Shown: positions 1 to 7,811, counted from the stretch's first letter. The stretch: 32,223 nucleotides of DNA from Lentisphaerota bacterium (GCA_018676675.1 JABHEG010000299.1:1-32223); one strand, 5' to 3'. Numbers and translations: made by a program. The notes: generated by a model from the letters alone, not told the origin.

Positions 1-1
1 C

Positions 2-157
2 GAGCTGTTTTCGTCCCTCGACAGAGGCAATGGACGCATCGCCTGCGCGGGCGCAGGGTTCGGGATCGAGCGGCTCACCTACGGCATCCTCGGCCTGGAG
101 AGCGTGCACCAGGCTTACCCCTTCCCGAGATTGGCCGAAGCGAAAATTGCCATCTGA
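2..157 (+). CDS. Class II aminoacyl-tRNA synthetase-like protein, C-terminal end (partial)
   Basis: The gene enters from the left edge; only the last 51 residues and the TGA stop are visible. The peptide contains GAGFGIERLTYGILGL followed by AYPFPR. A glycine-rich G-x-G-x-E-R segment close to the C-terminus is motif 3 of class II aminoacyl-tRNA synthetases, where the arginine contacts ATP, and PFPR-type endings occur in the Asp/Asn/Lys-like subgroup. I cannot say which amino acid is used, or whether this is a true synthetase or a paralogue such as an amino-acid ligase, because the catalytic core lies outside the window. It converges on the next gene, with only 8 bases between the two stop codons. 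Confidence 0.5.
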   Translation, partial: ELFSSLDRGNGRIACAGAGFGIERLTYGILGLESVHQAYPFPRLAEAKIAI

Positions 158-165
158 GGATCAGG

Positions 166-396
166 CTAGACCGCGACCTCGGATGATGCCCACGTCCCCT
201 TGCTCACGTGCGCCTCGCGTTCGCGCTCTGCCTGCTTGCGAATCCGGTAGGCACAGTCTCGGACAACGCTGTAAAGCAATACACAGCCATCGTCCAGGCT
301 GTCCGTCTCTCCTTCGTCCGCCAGAATGGTCATTTCCCTGGCGAGTTCAAAGGCCGCGCGTATATGTGCGTTGCACTTCTCGTTCTTTCTGTTCAT
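166..396 (-). CDS. Small conserved protein of unknown function, 76 aa
   Basis: The protein starts MNRKNEKCNAHIRAAFE and has a hydrophilic, mostly helical look, with two regularly placed cysteines (the second in VVRDCAYRIRKQAERE) and an acidic stretch LADEGETDSLDDG. I chose the ATG at 396 because GGAGT lies seven bases upstream, although the frame stays open further. The pattern ELA..M..LADEG then VRDCAYKIR-like resembles short uncharacterised proteins seen in several anaerobic bacteria; that is recollection, not a database result. There is no signal peptide or membrane segment, so it is probably cytoplasmic. It could share a transcript with nothing visible here, since its upstream side is about 200 bases of apparently non-coding DNA that ends at the fprA terminator. 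Confidence 0.6.
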   Translation of the reverse strand: MNRKNEKCNAHIRAAFELAREMTILADEGETDSLDDGCVLLYSVVRDCAYRIRKQAEREREAHVSKGTWASSEVAV

Positions 397-599
397 TGAG
401 AAACTCCACGTGGGCAGGGCGCTCGTATCCGTGACGCCATGGGTAAGCCAAATACATGCCAACTGCATGGCACACGTCGTGGATCCGCCTCAGAATCAGG
501 CATGAAGAGCTGAAGCGGGAGGGCAGGGAAGGCGTGTTTATCTCCGCTCTTTCGAGACAGCACATGTCTCACTCCCGAGCCCAGATGAAACACGTCGCG

Positions 600-635
600 A
601 AGAAGAAAGCCCCTCTCGGGATGTCCGAGAGAGGC
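600..635 (-). terminator. Intrinsic terminator of the perR-regulon operon
   Basis: On the minus strand an 11-bp stem (arms 625-635 and 609-619, one G-T wobble) closes a 5-base loop and is followed by TTTCTTCTT. It lies 20 bases beyond the stop codon of the flavodiiron gene and is well placed to end the whole rubrerythrin-to-fprA transcript. Confidence 0.85.
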
Positions 636-655
636 CCTTGGAGCACGAGAGGTCC

Positions 656-1873
656 TCAGCCTTCACAGGCACCGATCGTGGCGGCCGCGAGCTGCAGCCC
701 AAACTCACGGCACTGATTCAAGGCTTCACCATCCGGAACGTAGTTGATCCGCAGGGGATCAGTCACCATCTGGTATTCCATGTCTGTCAAAGCAGCGTGG
801 AGATGCTTCGAGGCTTCACCTGACCAGCCGAACGACCCAAACGACGCAGCGACCAGATTGCGCGGTTTCAGCCCCCGGATGTACATCATCACATCCGCCA
901 CAGCGGGAAGCATGTTGTTGTTCATCGTGGCCGAACCAACGACCAATGCACCGGCATCCAACAGCTCGGTGATCACATCACTGCGATGGCACGCCGTCAT
1001 GTTCATCAAGGCGACCTGCAGGCCGCCTTCGGCGAGTCCGTCAGCGATCACCTGAGCCATTTTGACCGTACTGCCCCACATCGAGTCACACACGACCACC
1101 GCCTTCCGAGTCGGCTCCTGAGCAGACCACCGGGCATAGTTCCCAACGATCTGCTGGATACCGTCTTGCGTACGCCAGATCGGGCCATGGTCGGGAGCCA
1201 CCATCTTCAGCGGCAGATCCAACTCTTCCACTTTGGTCAGCGCTTTGTCAATGAACGGCGACAGGTGCAACAGAATGTTGGCGAAATACTTCGCGGTCTC
1301 ATAGTCGATGATGCTTGGATCAATCTCGTCGACAAACCGCTCACAGCTTGCCAGGTGCATTCCGAAGGCATCCTGGCTGAACAGGATTTCCCGCTCAGGC
1401 AGGTAACTGACCATACTGTCGGGCCAGTGGCACATGCGTGTTTCCACAAAGGCGAGCGACAGGTCGCCCAAGTCAAGGGTGTCGCCGTCGCCAACCACGC
1501 TGACCGATTCCCGGTCAAGGTGGAAATGGGCCGCCAATGCACGTTGGCCCATGCGTGAAGCATAGACCTGTTCCGGCTGAATAGCCTCGATTGCCCGGGG
1601 AAGGCAGCCGGAGTGGTCCATCTCGGCGTGGTTTGACACGATGTACTCGATCTCTCCAGGCTCGATCACCGACGCAATGCGGCTCATCATCTGGTCAAAA
1701 AACGGTGCCTTTACAGTATCAATCAGCACCGGTTTCTCAGCCAGAACCAGATAGGCATTGTAGGTCGATCCACGGCTGGTCAGGTAGCCGTGGAAGTCCC
1801 GCAGATCCCAGTCAATTGCGCCGACCCAGTAGACTTTGTCGGCAATCTTGGTCGCCTGAAACGCTTCACTCAT
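656..1873 (-). CDS. fprA: Flavodiiron protein (FprA-type), O2/NO reductase, 405 aa
   Basis: This cytoplasmic enzyme reduces O2 to water and/or NO to N2O using a non-haem diiron site and FMN. The N-terminal metallo-beta-lactamase-like domain carries the diiron ligands: HAEMDH at 82-87 (H-x-E-x-D-H), H149, D168 and H229 in APDHG. The flavodoxin domain starts near residue 257 with the FMN phosphate loop DSMWGSTVKMA. The length of about 400 residues and the absence of C-terminal rubredoxin or flavin-reductase domains make it a class A enzyme, fed by rubredoxin-type partners. The open frame extends upstream into the ferritin stop region; I chose the ATG at 1873, which begins MSEAFQATKIADKVYWVG, as in the family. 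It is the last gene of an operon with ferritin (31-base gap), desulfoferrodoxin and rubrerythrin. Which of O2 or NO it prefers cannot be read from the sequence. Confidence 0.93.
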   Translation of the reverse strand: MSEAFQATKIADKVYWVGAIDWDLRDFHGYLTSRGSTYNAYLVLAEKPVLIDTVKAPFFDQMMSRIASVIEPGEIEYIVSNHAEMDHSGCLPRAIEAIQPEQVYASRMGQRALAAHFHLDRESVSVVGDGDTLDLGDLSLAFVETRMCHWPDSMVSYLPEREILFSQDAFGMHLASCERFVDEIDPSIIDYETAKYFANILLHLSPFIDKALTKVEELDLPLKMVAPDHGPIWRTQDGIQQIVGNYARWSAQEPTRKAVVVCDSMWGSTVKMAQVIADGLAEGGLQVALMNMTACHRSDVITELLDAGALVVGSATMNNNMLPAVADVMMYIRGLKPRNLVAASFGSFGWSGEASKHLHAALTDMEYQMVTDPLRINYVPDGEALNQCREFGLQLAAATIGACEG

Positions 1874-1904
1874 CCTTGCTATCCCCGCCGCGGCGGGCTC
1901 CTCT

Positions 1905-2420
1905 CTATTCTGCGCTGTCTGCGGGAGGCGTATAGACACGCTGGCCGAGCTCACGATCCAGCATGAAGAGCGCACCCGGGGCTCCCGCCATCAGCTTCAG
2001 CTGTTGGATGATGCCGTCAACGTTTGCTTCCTCTTCCACCTGCTCTGCGACGAACCATTGCAGCGCGTTCAGAGTGGCGAAGTCCTTCGCCTCGGAAGCC
2101 GTAGCAACGATGTTGTTGATCCGGCTCGTGACCAGTTCCTCGTGCTCCAGAGCATTCTCAAAGGCCGCCAGGGGCGAGTCCCACTCAGTCGCGGGCGCAT
2201 CGAAGCCGGGGATGATCACCCGCCCACCACGTTCGCTGATGTAATGGTAGAATTTCCGCGCATGGAACATCTCTTCTTCGTATTGGACTTTCATCCAGTT
2301 GGCAAATCCGGTCAGGTTCTTCTCGTCGAACCAGGTTGCCATCGACAGGTAGATGTTGGCCGAGTACATCTCGAACCCCATCTGGTCATTCAACGCATCA
2401 AGTATCTCTTTCTTAAGCAT
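1905..2420 (-). CDS. ftnA: Ferritin, 171 aa
   Basis: Iron-storage ferritin of the prokaryotic FtnA type, which oxidises Fe(II) and stores it as a ferric mineral in a 24-subunit shell. Ferroxidase-centre residues fall at the usual numbering: E17, E50 and H53, E94, and Q127 with E129/E130. The start at MLKKEILDALNDQMG matches the family; the longer open frame upstream is proline- and arginine-rich and not ferritin-like. GGAAAGG lies about a dozen bases before the ATG. It sits between desulfoferrodoxin (85 bases upstream) and fprA (31 bases downstream), so iron released during oxidative stress is likely sequestered together with peroxide and superoxide removal. Length and sequence are ordinary; no haem-binding bacterioferritin signature is evident. 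Confidence 0.93.
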   Translation of the reverse strand: MLKKEILDALNDQMGFEMYSANIYLSMATWFDEKNLTGFANWMKVQYEEEMFHARKFYHYISERGGRVIIPGFDAPATEWDSPLAAFENALEHEELVTSRINNIVATASEAKDFATLNALQWFVAEQVEEEANVDGIIQQLKLMAGAPGALFMLDRELGQRVYTPPADSAE

Positions 2421-2505
2421 CGTACCGTGCCTTTCCGTTGGTCTTGGGGATGGTTGGGGCAAGCGGGCCCGGGGAATCCTGCCGGCCGGCGCCGAGCAAA
2501 CGTGA

Positions 2506-2892
2506 TCAGGCCTTCCAGAGCCCGTGTTTGTTGCAGTGTTCACGAGCAGTCGGGGGCTGGCACTCACACGCGCAGCAGCAGCAGAAAAAGGCCTCGGGCT
2601 TCTCACCAGGCTTCATATACGCTCTACTGACCACATCACCGCAGCTCAGCTCGATCCACTCGATGTAGTGGTCGTCCGCCATCGGGTGCGGAACGGAGCC
2701 GACAGTGACCTTGTAGCCGCCATCAACCTTCTCAATAACGGGGACGTGCTTCTCGGTGGCCGCATCAGCGGTCTTCTCGTCCAGCAGCGCCATCGCTTCG
2801 CCGCAGCACTCCGGCACGGGCCCGCCGCCCCGAAGCACCTCGATCTGGTTCCCGCAATGTCCGCACTCGTATACTTGCTTCTGTGTGATCAT
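2506..2892 (-). CDS. dfx: Desulfoferrodoxin (2Fe superoxide reductase), 128 aa
   Basis: Reduces superoxide to hydrogen peroxide without making O2. The N-terminal desulforedoxin-like domain has C10, C13, C29 and C30 for the FeCys4 site. The catalytic domain has E47-K48-H49, H69, H75, C120 and H123 for the FeHis4Cys site; the E47/K48/H49/H69/H75 numbering equals that of the classic Desulfovibrio protein. The unusual feature is an insertion shortly before the C120 ligand, residues 104-111, reading CCCCACEC: six cysteines in eight residues, where the family normally has a short charged loop. It accounts for the four-residue shift of the last two ligands. It is the second gene of the rubrerythrin operon (55 bases after rbr), which would remove the peroxide made here. 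Confidence 0.95.
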   Translation of the reverse strand: MITQKQVYECGHCGNQIEVLRGGGPVPECCGEAMALLDEKTADAATEKHVPVIEKVDGGYKVTVGSVPHPMADDHYIEWIELSCGDVVSRAYMKPGEKPEAFFCCCCACECQPPTAREHCNKHGLWKA

Positions 2893-2947
2893 CTGATGTT
2901 CCTCTCATTGCTTGCTCGTTCTTGTGGACAGTCGTTGTGCGTCTTCT

Positions 2948-3520
2948 CTACCAGTTTTCGGCCAGCACCTCAAAGTGCGCCTGCGGATGGGCGCAGGCCG
3001 GGCAGACGCCGGGGGCTTCGGTACCTTCGTGCAGGTAGCCACAGTTCATACAACGCCAGACGAGGGGCTCGCTTTTCACAAACACCGCCCCTTTGTCAAT
3101 GTTGGCCGCCAGCGCGAGGTATCGCTTCTCGTGCTGCTTCTCGGCCACGGCGATCGCCTCGAAGACAGCCGCGATACGGTCAAAGCCCTCTTCCCGGGCC
3201 ACATTGGCAAATGACGGATACATGTCCGTCCACTCGTGGTTCTCTCCCGCGGCGCCCGCCTTCAAGTTCTCCGTCGTGCTACCGACGACCCCGAACGGGA
3301 ACGCCCCGGTTATCTCGGTCTCGCCGCCTTCCATGAACTTGAATAGCCGTTTCGCGTGCTCTTTCTCCTGGTTCGCGGTCTCTTCAAAGATCTCAGAGAT
3401 CTGCCGGAACCCCTCCTTCTTGGCTTTGCTCGCGAAGTATGTGTAGCGATTCCTCGCCTGTGATTCGCCGGCAAAAGCCGCCATCAGGTTCTTTTCAGTT
3501 TGACTCCCCTTCAGCGTCAT
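2948..3520 (-). CDS. rbr: Rubrerythrin, 190 aa
   Basis: NADH-linked peroxide reductase of anaerobes, cytoplasmic. The N-terminal ferritin-like four-helix domain has E19 and the two E-x-x-H motifs E52-K-E-H55 and E127-K-Q-H130 that bind the diiron centre. The C-terminal rubredoxin-like domain has C157-x2-C160-x12-C173-x2-C176. The start MTLKGSQTEKNLMAAFAGES is the canonical one; AGGAG lies six bases upstream and a second GGAGG further out. It is the first gene of the four-gene defence operon and follows perR by 232 bases, so it may be transcribed from its own promoter in that gap, by readthrough from perR, or both. Confidence 0.95.
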   Translation of the reverse strand: MTLKGSQTEKNLMAAFAGESQARNRYTYFASKAKKEGFRQISEIFEETANQEKEHAKRLFKFMEGGETEITGAFPFGVVGSTTENLKAGAAGENHEWTDMYPSFANVAREEGFDRIAAVFEAIAVAEKQHEKRYLALAANIDKGAVFVKSEPLVWRCMNCGYLHEGTEAPGVCPACAHPQAHFEVLAENW

Positions 3521-3690
3521 AGCTCCTGTCCTCCTTAGATTACCCAGTGACACCCGACGGCCCGGTGGTCCGGTTGCCCCGTTTCACGGACGCTGCAGAC
3601 GCCTTCCTCCCGCTTCCTCGAAACCATCGGAGAAGGTGGTACGGACAGTACGTCAGCTATCCAGACTAACGGTTCCTCGATTCCTCAGTT

Positions 3691-3717
3691 CCTATAGTAC
3701 AATCACTCACAGATCAA
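3691..3717 (-). promoter_or_regulatory. Candidate promoter upstream of rbr (weak)
   Basis: On the minus strand TTGATC (3717-3712) and TATAGG (3696-3691) are 15 bases apart, in a locally A+T-richer stretch of the perR-rbr gap. Spacing is short and the leader to rbr would be about 165 bases, so this is only a candidate. No convincing PerR box was found beside it by eye. Confidence 0.25.
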
Positions 3718-3752
3718 TGCTATCAACCAGACCCGGCCGGAAGGACCGTCAC

Positions 3753-4220
3753 CTACGCTCCCGCCACACCGCTGTCCTGCCGACACCTCACGCACACGCC
3801 ACGCCATTCCAGATAGACCGAATCGGCCTCCCCGACTGAAGAGAGAGCATCCGGGAAGTCGGCGAGCGCCCCCATCTCGATCCCTTCTACATCACTTACC
3901 GTCCCGCACTCAGTGCAGACAAAGTGAGGATGACGTTCCGTGTTGGAGTCAAAACGTGTCCGTTCACCCACGCCACCCACACGGGTGATCATGCGCTTCT
4001 CCTCGAGGAGCCGGAGTGTCCGGTAGACGGTGTCCAAGGAAATGGCGGGAATCCGACGACGAACCCTCCGGTATATCGTTTCAGCATCCGGGTGCTCCAA
4101 CGTGGCGGCCAGTTCCCGGTGAATCTCCATTCGCTGGTGCGTTGCCTTCAAGCCCTGGCGACGACACAGCGCTGCGAATGAGCTCATGCGTCTCTCAATG
4201 TCTTCACCCGAGATCGCCAC
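3753..4220 (-). CDS. perR: PerR-type peroxide-sensing Fur-family repressor, 155 aa
   Basis: DNA-binding repressor that senses H2O2 by metal-catalysed oxidation. All regulatory ligands of Bacillus PerR are present with a constant offset of six: H43, D91, H97, H99 and D110. D110 corresponds to D104, the residue that separates PerR from Fur. The structural zinc site is C102-x2-C105 and C143-x2-C146. The winged helix includes ETIYRRVRRRIPAISLDTVYRTL. I start the protein at the GTG at 4220 because AGGAG lies five bases upstream of it; a longer TTG start overlaps that ribosome site. It is immediately upstream of rbr, dfx, ftnA and fprA, which is a typical PerR regulon, so control of that operon is likely. 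Confidence 0.92.
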   Translation of the reverse strand: MAISGEDIERRMSSFAALCRRQGLKATHQRMEIHRELAATLEHPDAETIYRRVRRRIPAISLDTVYRTLRLLEEKRMITRVGGVGERTRFDSNTERHPHFVCTECGTVSDVEGIEMGALADFPDALSSVGEADSVYLEWRGVCVRCRQDSGVAGA

Positions 4221-4241
4221 TTTAACTCCTAACAATAACCA

Positions 4242-4269
4242 TTACTACATCGTAAAGATACTACAACAA
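4242..4269 (-). promoter_or_regulatory. Candidate promoter/operator of perR
   Basis: TTGTTG (4269-4264) and TAGTAA (4247-4242) on the minus strand are 16 bases apart and place a start site about 15-20 bases before the perR GTG. An inverted repeat TTAC-N6-GTAA (4242-4255) overlaps the -10 element, where a PerR autoregulatory site would be expected, although it does not match the Bacillus PerR box closely. Confidence 0.4.
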
Positions 4270-4341
4270 TTGAGAGGCGCAAGAACGGGATGGGATTTCT
4301 GTGGGGAGTGTCCGTTGCAGGGGAGCGGGAAGCGGGAAGCG

Positions 4342-5031
4342 CTACTGCTGTCCGTCGGCGAGCGCCTGTAGGCCAAGGCTGTCCAAGAGGTGGATGACTT
4401 TCCCATCAACGGTGACAAGCTGATCCGCCTGGAACTGTCCGAGCGTGCGGCTGAGCGTTTCAGGTGATGTTCCCAGACGCCCGGCGAGTATCTTCTTTGG
4501 CTCTTCCAGTCGCACACAGTTCCCACTGGCATGCTCCAGCAGATAGCCCGCCACCCGCGCGCCAACGTCTTTGAGCGACAGGTCGTCGACCAGCTTAACC
4601 ATGTGCCGTAGACGCCGTGAGAGAGCGGCAAGCATGTTGAGGAGAATCTCCGGCTTCCTCCGGGCCTCGTCGAGGAAGGTCCTTCTGGTGAAGCAGAGCA
4701 CCGTTGTCTTGACCAATGCACAAGCGTGGGCCGGGTAGCGTGTTCCCTCGAAGACGGGCACCTCAGCGCATGGTTGCCCGGGCGTGAGCACATGGATCAC
4801 CTGCTCACGCCCGTCGTCAGACAGACGATAGATCTTTACCTTGCCCTTGCCCACAATGAACAGCCCTTCAGCCGCCTCGCCCTGCGTGAAGAGGAGTTCC
4901 CCACGCTCGTACTCCTCGGCGGAAGCCACCCCGGCGAGTTCACGTAGAGTCGTTGCGTCCAGCCCGCTGAACAGGGAGCAGCGTTCGAGACAGGCGACCT
5001 TTTCGACGGGGTGCAGGCGAAGGGTTCTCAT
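4342..5031 (-). CDS. Crp/Fnr-family regulator, HcpR-like, 229 aa
   Basis: An N-terminal cyclic-nucleotide-binding-like beta-barrel (about residues 15-125, including GEAAEGLFIVGKGKVKIYRL), a long dimer helix and a C-terminal winged helix with LAGRLGTSPETLSRTL as recognition helix region. The cysteine pattern needed for an FNR 4Fe-4S sensor is missing (only C14 and C18 lie near the N-terminus), so haem-based NO sensing, as known for HcpR and DNR, is more plausible. It is divergent from a ferredoxin-hcp operon whose promoter carries a TTGAC-N4-ATCAA site, the usual arrangement of HcpR with its target. The ATG at 5031 has GGAG eight bases upstream; a TTG just before it is a less likely start. The regulator assignment is from context. 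Confidence 0.8.
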   Translation of the reverse strand: MRTLRLHPVEKVACLERCSLFSGLDATTLRELAGVASAEEYERGELLFTQGEAAEGLFIVGKGKVKIYRLSDDGREQVIHVLTPGQPCAEVPVFEGTRYPAHACALVKTTVLCFTRRTFLDEARRKPEILLNMLAALSRRLRHMVKLVDDLSLKDVGARVAGYLLEHASGNCVRLEEPKKILAGRLGTSPETLSRTLGQFQADQLVTVDGKVIHLLDSLGLQALADGQQ

Positions 5032-5119
5032 CAAGGAATCTCCAAGTCATGCGGGCCTGTCCCTACTCTTGCCCGACGCTCGAGAAAGTCACCCTTCTCC
5101 TGGATTTTTCCTCCGTTTC

Positions 5120-5168
5120 TTGACGTAGATCAAGATTTGTGCCGAAACCGCCGTGTAGTTTCTCCTGT
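5120..5168 (+). promoter_or_regulatory. FNR/HcpR-type box with class II promoter for ferredoxin-hcp
   Basis: TTGAC-GTAG-ATCAA at 5120-5133 is an FNR/DNR-type dyad with one deviation from TTGAT-N4-ATCAA; an extra C/G pair outside extends it to CTTGA-N6-TCAAG. A -10 candidate TAGTTT lies at 5156-5161. A start near 5168 puts the box centre (5126.5) at -41.5, exactly the position used by Crp/Fnr activators that touch RNA polymerase at the -35 site. Confidence 0.7.
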
Positions 5169-5226
5169 AACAGAACGACAGAAGCGGACAAACGAACCCC
5201 ACGCAAGCATATTCGGAGATAGCGAC

Positions 5227-6021
5227 ATGCAACGCAAAATCATCAAGATCGACAGGGACAAGTGTAACGGCTGCGGAAACTGTGTGACTGGTTGCGCAGA
5301 GGGAGCGTTGGCAATCATCGACGGAAAGGCCGAGATTGTCAAAGACATATACTGCGACGGGTTCGGGGACTGCATTGGCACGTGTCCGACCGACGCACTG
5401 TCGTTCGAGGAGCGCGAAGCGGAGGCCTTTGATCCGGATGCGGTTCTGGAACACGTCCGGACAACCCGTGGGGAGGCCGGGGCAACGGAGTTCCAAGCCG
5501 CACACAAACGCCATGAGGCAAAAGCTACAGCCCCTAAGATCTCGCTGGGATGCCCGGGGATGCAGGCCAAGGTGATGGCCCGGGAGCATGCAGCCCCGGT
5601 CGCCCCGGCCGATGCAACCCCGAAAGTGCTTCAGCCGGAGATCCAGCAGTGGCCCCTCCAGCTCCACTTGGTGCCGCCTGGGGCCCCCTTCTTTCAGAAT
5701 CGTGAATTCGCGCTCATCAGCACGTGTTCCCCGCTCGCGGCACCGGATGTGAACTGGCGCTTTGCGCGTGGCCGTGGCATCGCGGTAGCCTGCCCGAAGC
5801 TGGACCGCACGGAAGGATATGTGGACAAGCTGGCCGCAATTCTCGCAGACCCCAGCATCCCGAAGATCACGGTGGTTCGTATGAGCGTCCCGTGTTGCGG
5901 GGGCCTAACCCAGATCGCGCTGCAGGCCGCCGTAGAGTCAGGACGATCGGATCTGGTCGTTGAAGAGGCCACTGTAAGCCTGGAAGGCGACATTCTGGAA
6001 ACCAAGCAAGTCAATCGGTGA
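5227..6021 (+). CDS. Two-cluster ferredoxin with long C-terminal domain, 264 aa
   Basis: The N-terminal 60 residues form a bacterial ferredoxin fold: C13-x2-C16-x2-C19-x3-C23, then C43, C49 and C53-P, giving two predicted [4Fe-4S] clusters. The remaining 200 residues are not ferredoxin; they contain LGCPGM, STCSPL, VACPKLDRTEGYVDKL and SVPCCGG, with several further cysteines that could bind another metal or form a redox site. Such ferredoxins often lie beside hcp and probably deliver electrons to it; hcp follows after 67 bases on the same strand. I chose the ATG at 5227 (GGAG eight bases upstream) over the longer open frame, which would run through the promoter and the divergent regulator. 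Cytoplasmic; no signal peptide. Confidence 0.85.
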   Translation: MQRKIIKIDRDKCNGCGNCVTGCAEGALAIIDGKAEIVKDIYCDGFGDCIGTCPTDALSFEEREAEAFDPDAVLEHVRTTRGEAGATEFQAAHKRHEAKATAPKISLGCPGMQAKVMAREHAAPVAPADATPKVLQPEIQQWPLQLHLVPPGAPFFQNREFALISTCSPLAAPDVNWRFARGRGIAVACPKLDRTEGYVDKLAAILADPSIPKITVVRMSVPCCGGLTQIALQAAVESGRSDLVVEEATVSLEGDILETKQVNR

Positions 6022-6088
6022 ACCCCAAGCACTCCCATTTTCCCCGAAACGTCATGCCGTAGGCAAACCCAAGAGAAGGAAGGTCAAC

Positions 6089-7726
6089 ATGTCAAACGAA
6101 ATGTTCTGCTACCAGTGTCAGGAAGCTGCAGGATGCAAGGGCTGTACCATAGGTGGCGCCTGTGGAAAGAAACCCGAGACAGCAACTCTGCAGGATGCAC
6201 AGGTGTACGCGCTGAAAGGGCTGGCGATCGTGGCGGAAACCGCCGGGACGGACGCCGCGCTCGACGCCGCTGGACTGCTCGCTCTTGATGGTCTGTTCGA
6301 GACGATCACCAACGCCAACTTTGACAATGCCCGTTTCGTCAACCGCGTGGGCGAGATCATCTCACTGCGCGATGAGCTCGCAGCCGCTCTGCCTGCAGGC
6401 ACAGCGCTGCCGGCCTGTGCGACGTGGGCTCCCGCCAATGAGGCTGACATGCTTGCCGCGGCCGCACAGACCTCCGTTCTTGCCACCGAGAACGAAGACG
6501 TGCGCTCCCTCCGTGAGCTCCTGGTCTACGGCATCAAAGGCGTCGCCGCCTATGCGCACCACGCCATGATCCTGGGTGAGACCGACCCGGCCATCAATGC
6601 GTTCATGGTCAAGGCCCTGGCAGCAACAGTGAAGGACCTGTCGGCCGATGAACTCACCGGCCTTGTCCTCGAAGCCGGTGGAATCGCTGTCACCACGATG
6701 GCATTGCTGGACGCCGCCAACACGAGCACCTTCGGCAATCCCGAACTGAGCGAAGTCAACCTGGGCGTCGGGACCAAGCCGGGAATCCTCGTCTCCGGCC
6801 ATGATCTTCTTGACATCAAGGAACTTCTGGAACAGACCGAAGGCACCGGAGTGGATGTCTACACCCACTGCGAAATGCTGCCCAGCCACTATTACCCCGA
6901 GCTGAAGAAGTACACCCATCTGGTCGGCAACTACGGCAGCTCCTGGTTCCACCAAAGCAAGGAGTTCGCCGCTTTCAACGGGCCGATCCTGATGACCACG
7001 AACTGCATCACTCCCGTCCGCGACAAGTACAGTGATCGCATGTACACCTCCGGCGCCGCCGGGTACCCCGGCCTGCCCCACATTGCGGAACGCCCCGACG
7101 GCGGACAGAAGGACTTCTCCGCCCTCATTGAGCAGGCCAAGACCTGCGCGCCTCCCACGGAACTCGAAACCGGGAAGATCGTCGGTGGGTTTGCTCATAG
7201 TCAGGTCCTGGCGTTGGCCGACAAGGTGGTCGAGGCCGTCAAGGCCGGAGCAATCAAGCGATTCGTCGTGATGGCAGGCTGTGACGGGCGTCAATCCGGA
7301 CGCGAGTACTTCACGGATGTCGCCAAGGAGCTGCCGGCCGATACAATCATCCTGACGGCTGGTTGTGCGAAGTACCGGTACAACAAGCTGGATCTGGGAG
7401 ACATCGGCGGAATCCCGCGCGTTCTTGATGCCGGCCAGTGCAATGACTGCTACAGCCTGGCGGTCATCGCTCTGAAGCTGCAGGAGGTCTTCGGCCTCGA
7501 GAGCATCAATGACCTGCCGCTGTCTTTTGACGTCGGTTGGTATGAGCAGAAGGCTGTTGCGGTTCTCCTGGCCCTGCTCCATCTCGGGGTGAAGAACATC
7601 CGTCTCGGCCCGACACTTCCCGCGTTCCTCTCGCCCAACGTCGCCCAAGTTCTGATCGATGCGTTCGACATCAAGGGCACGACGACTCCGGCGGAGGACG
7701 TTGCCGCCATGATGGCCGGAGCATAG
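6089..7726 (+). CDS. hcp: Hybrid cluster protein (hydroxylamine/NO reductase), class I, 545 aa
   Basis: Cytoplasmic iron-sulphur enzyme with a 4Fe-4S cluster and a 4Fe-2O-2S hybrid cluster, now regarded as a high-affinity NO reductase/nitrosylase as well as a hydroxylamine reductase. The N-terminus MFCYQCQEAAGCKGC has C7-x2-C10-x8-C19-x5-C25, the class I spacing of strict anaerobes. Later family blocks are present, such as THCEMLPSHYYPELKKY, MTTNCITPV, GCDGRQSGREYFTD, AGCAKYRYNKLDLGDIGGIPR and LDAGQCNDCYS, which supply the hybrid-cluster ligands. Length is normal for class I. GAAGGAAGG precedes the ATG. It forms an operon with the upstream ferredoxin and ends in a strong terminator 52 bases beyond the stop. 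Confidence 0.97.
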   Translation: MSNEMFCYQCQEAAGCKGCTIGGACGKKPETATLQDAQVYALKGLAIVAETAGTDAALDAAGLLALDGLFETITNANFDNARFVNRVGEIISLRDELAAALPAGTALPACATWAPANEADMLAAAAQTSVLATENEDVRSLRELLVYGIKGVAAYAHHAMILGETDPAINAFMVKALAATVKDLSADELTGLVLEAGGIAVTTMALLDAANTSTFGNPELSEVNLGVGTKPGILVSGHDLLDIKELLEQTEGTGVDVYTHCEMLPSHYYPELKKYTHLVGNYGSSWFHQSKEFAAFNGPILMTTNCITPVRDKYSDRMYTSGAAGYPGLPHIAERPDGGQKDFSALIEQAKTCAPPTELETGKIVGGFAHSQVLALADKVVEAVKAGAIKRFVVMAGCDGRQSGREYFTDVAKELPADTIILTAGCAKYRYNKLDLGDIGGIPRVLDAGQCNDCYSLAVIALKLQEVFGLESINDLPLSFDVGWYEQKAVAVLLALLHLGVKNIRLGPTLPAFLSPNVAQVLIDAFDIKGTTTPAEDVAAMMAGA

Positions 7727-7777
7727 GAAAAGAAGGGACGGCGGGCAGCCCGGTTGTCCGCTGTACAAGGTAAGCTC

Positions 7778-7811
7778 AGTGCGCGGCTCTCCGTCAGGAG
7801 GGCCGCGCACT
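7778..7811 (+). terminator. Strong hairpin terminator after hcp
   Basis: A 15-bp stem with one G-T wobble and a 4-base GTCA loop (outer arms AGTGCGCGGC and GCCGCGCACT). The following TCTGTGTC is only moderately T-rich, so termination may be partial or factor-assisted. Confidence 0.75.

Noticed and set aside
3521..3752. Search for a PerR box in the perR-rbr gap
   Set aside because: No sequence close to TTATAAT-N-ATTATAA was seen; only a weak promoter candidate remains.
6362..7810. 482-codon open frame antisense to hcp
   Set aside because: It is the mirror of a strongly conserved coding region at high GC; its translation shows no domain and it runs through the terminator.
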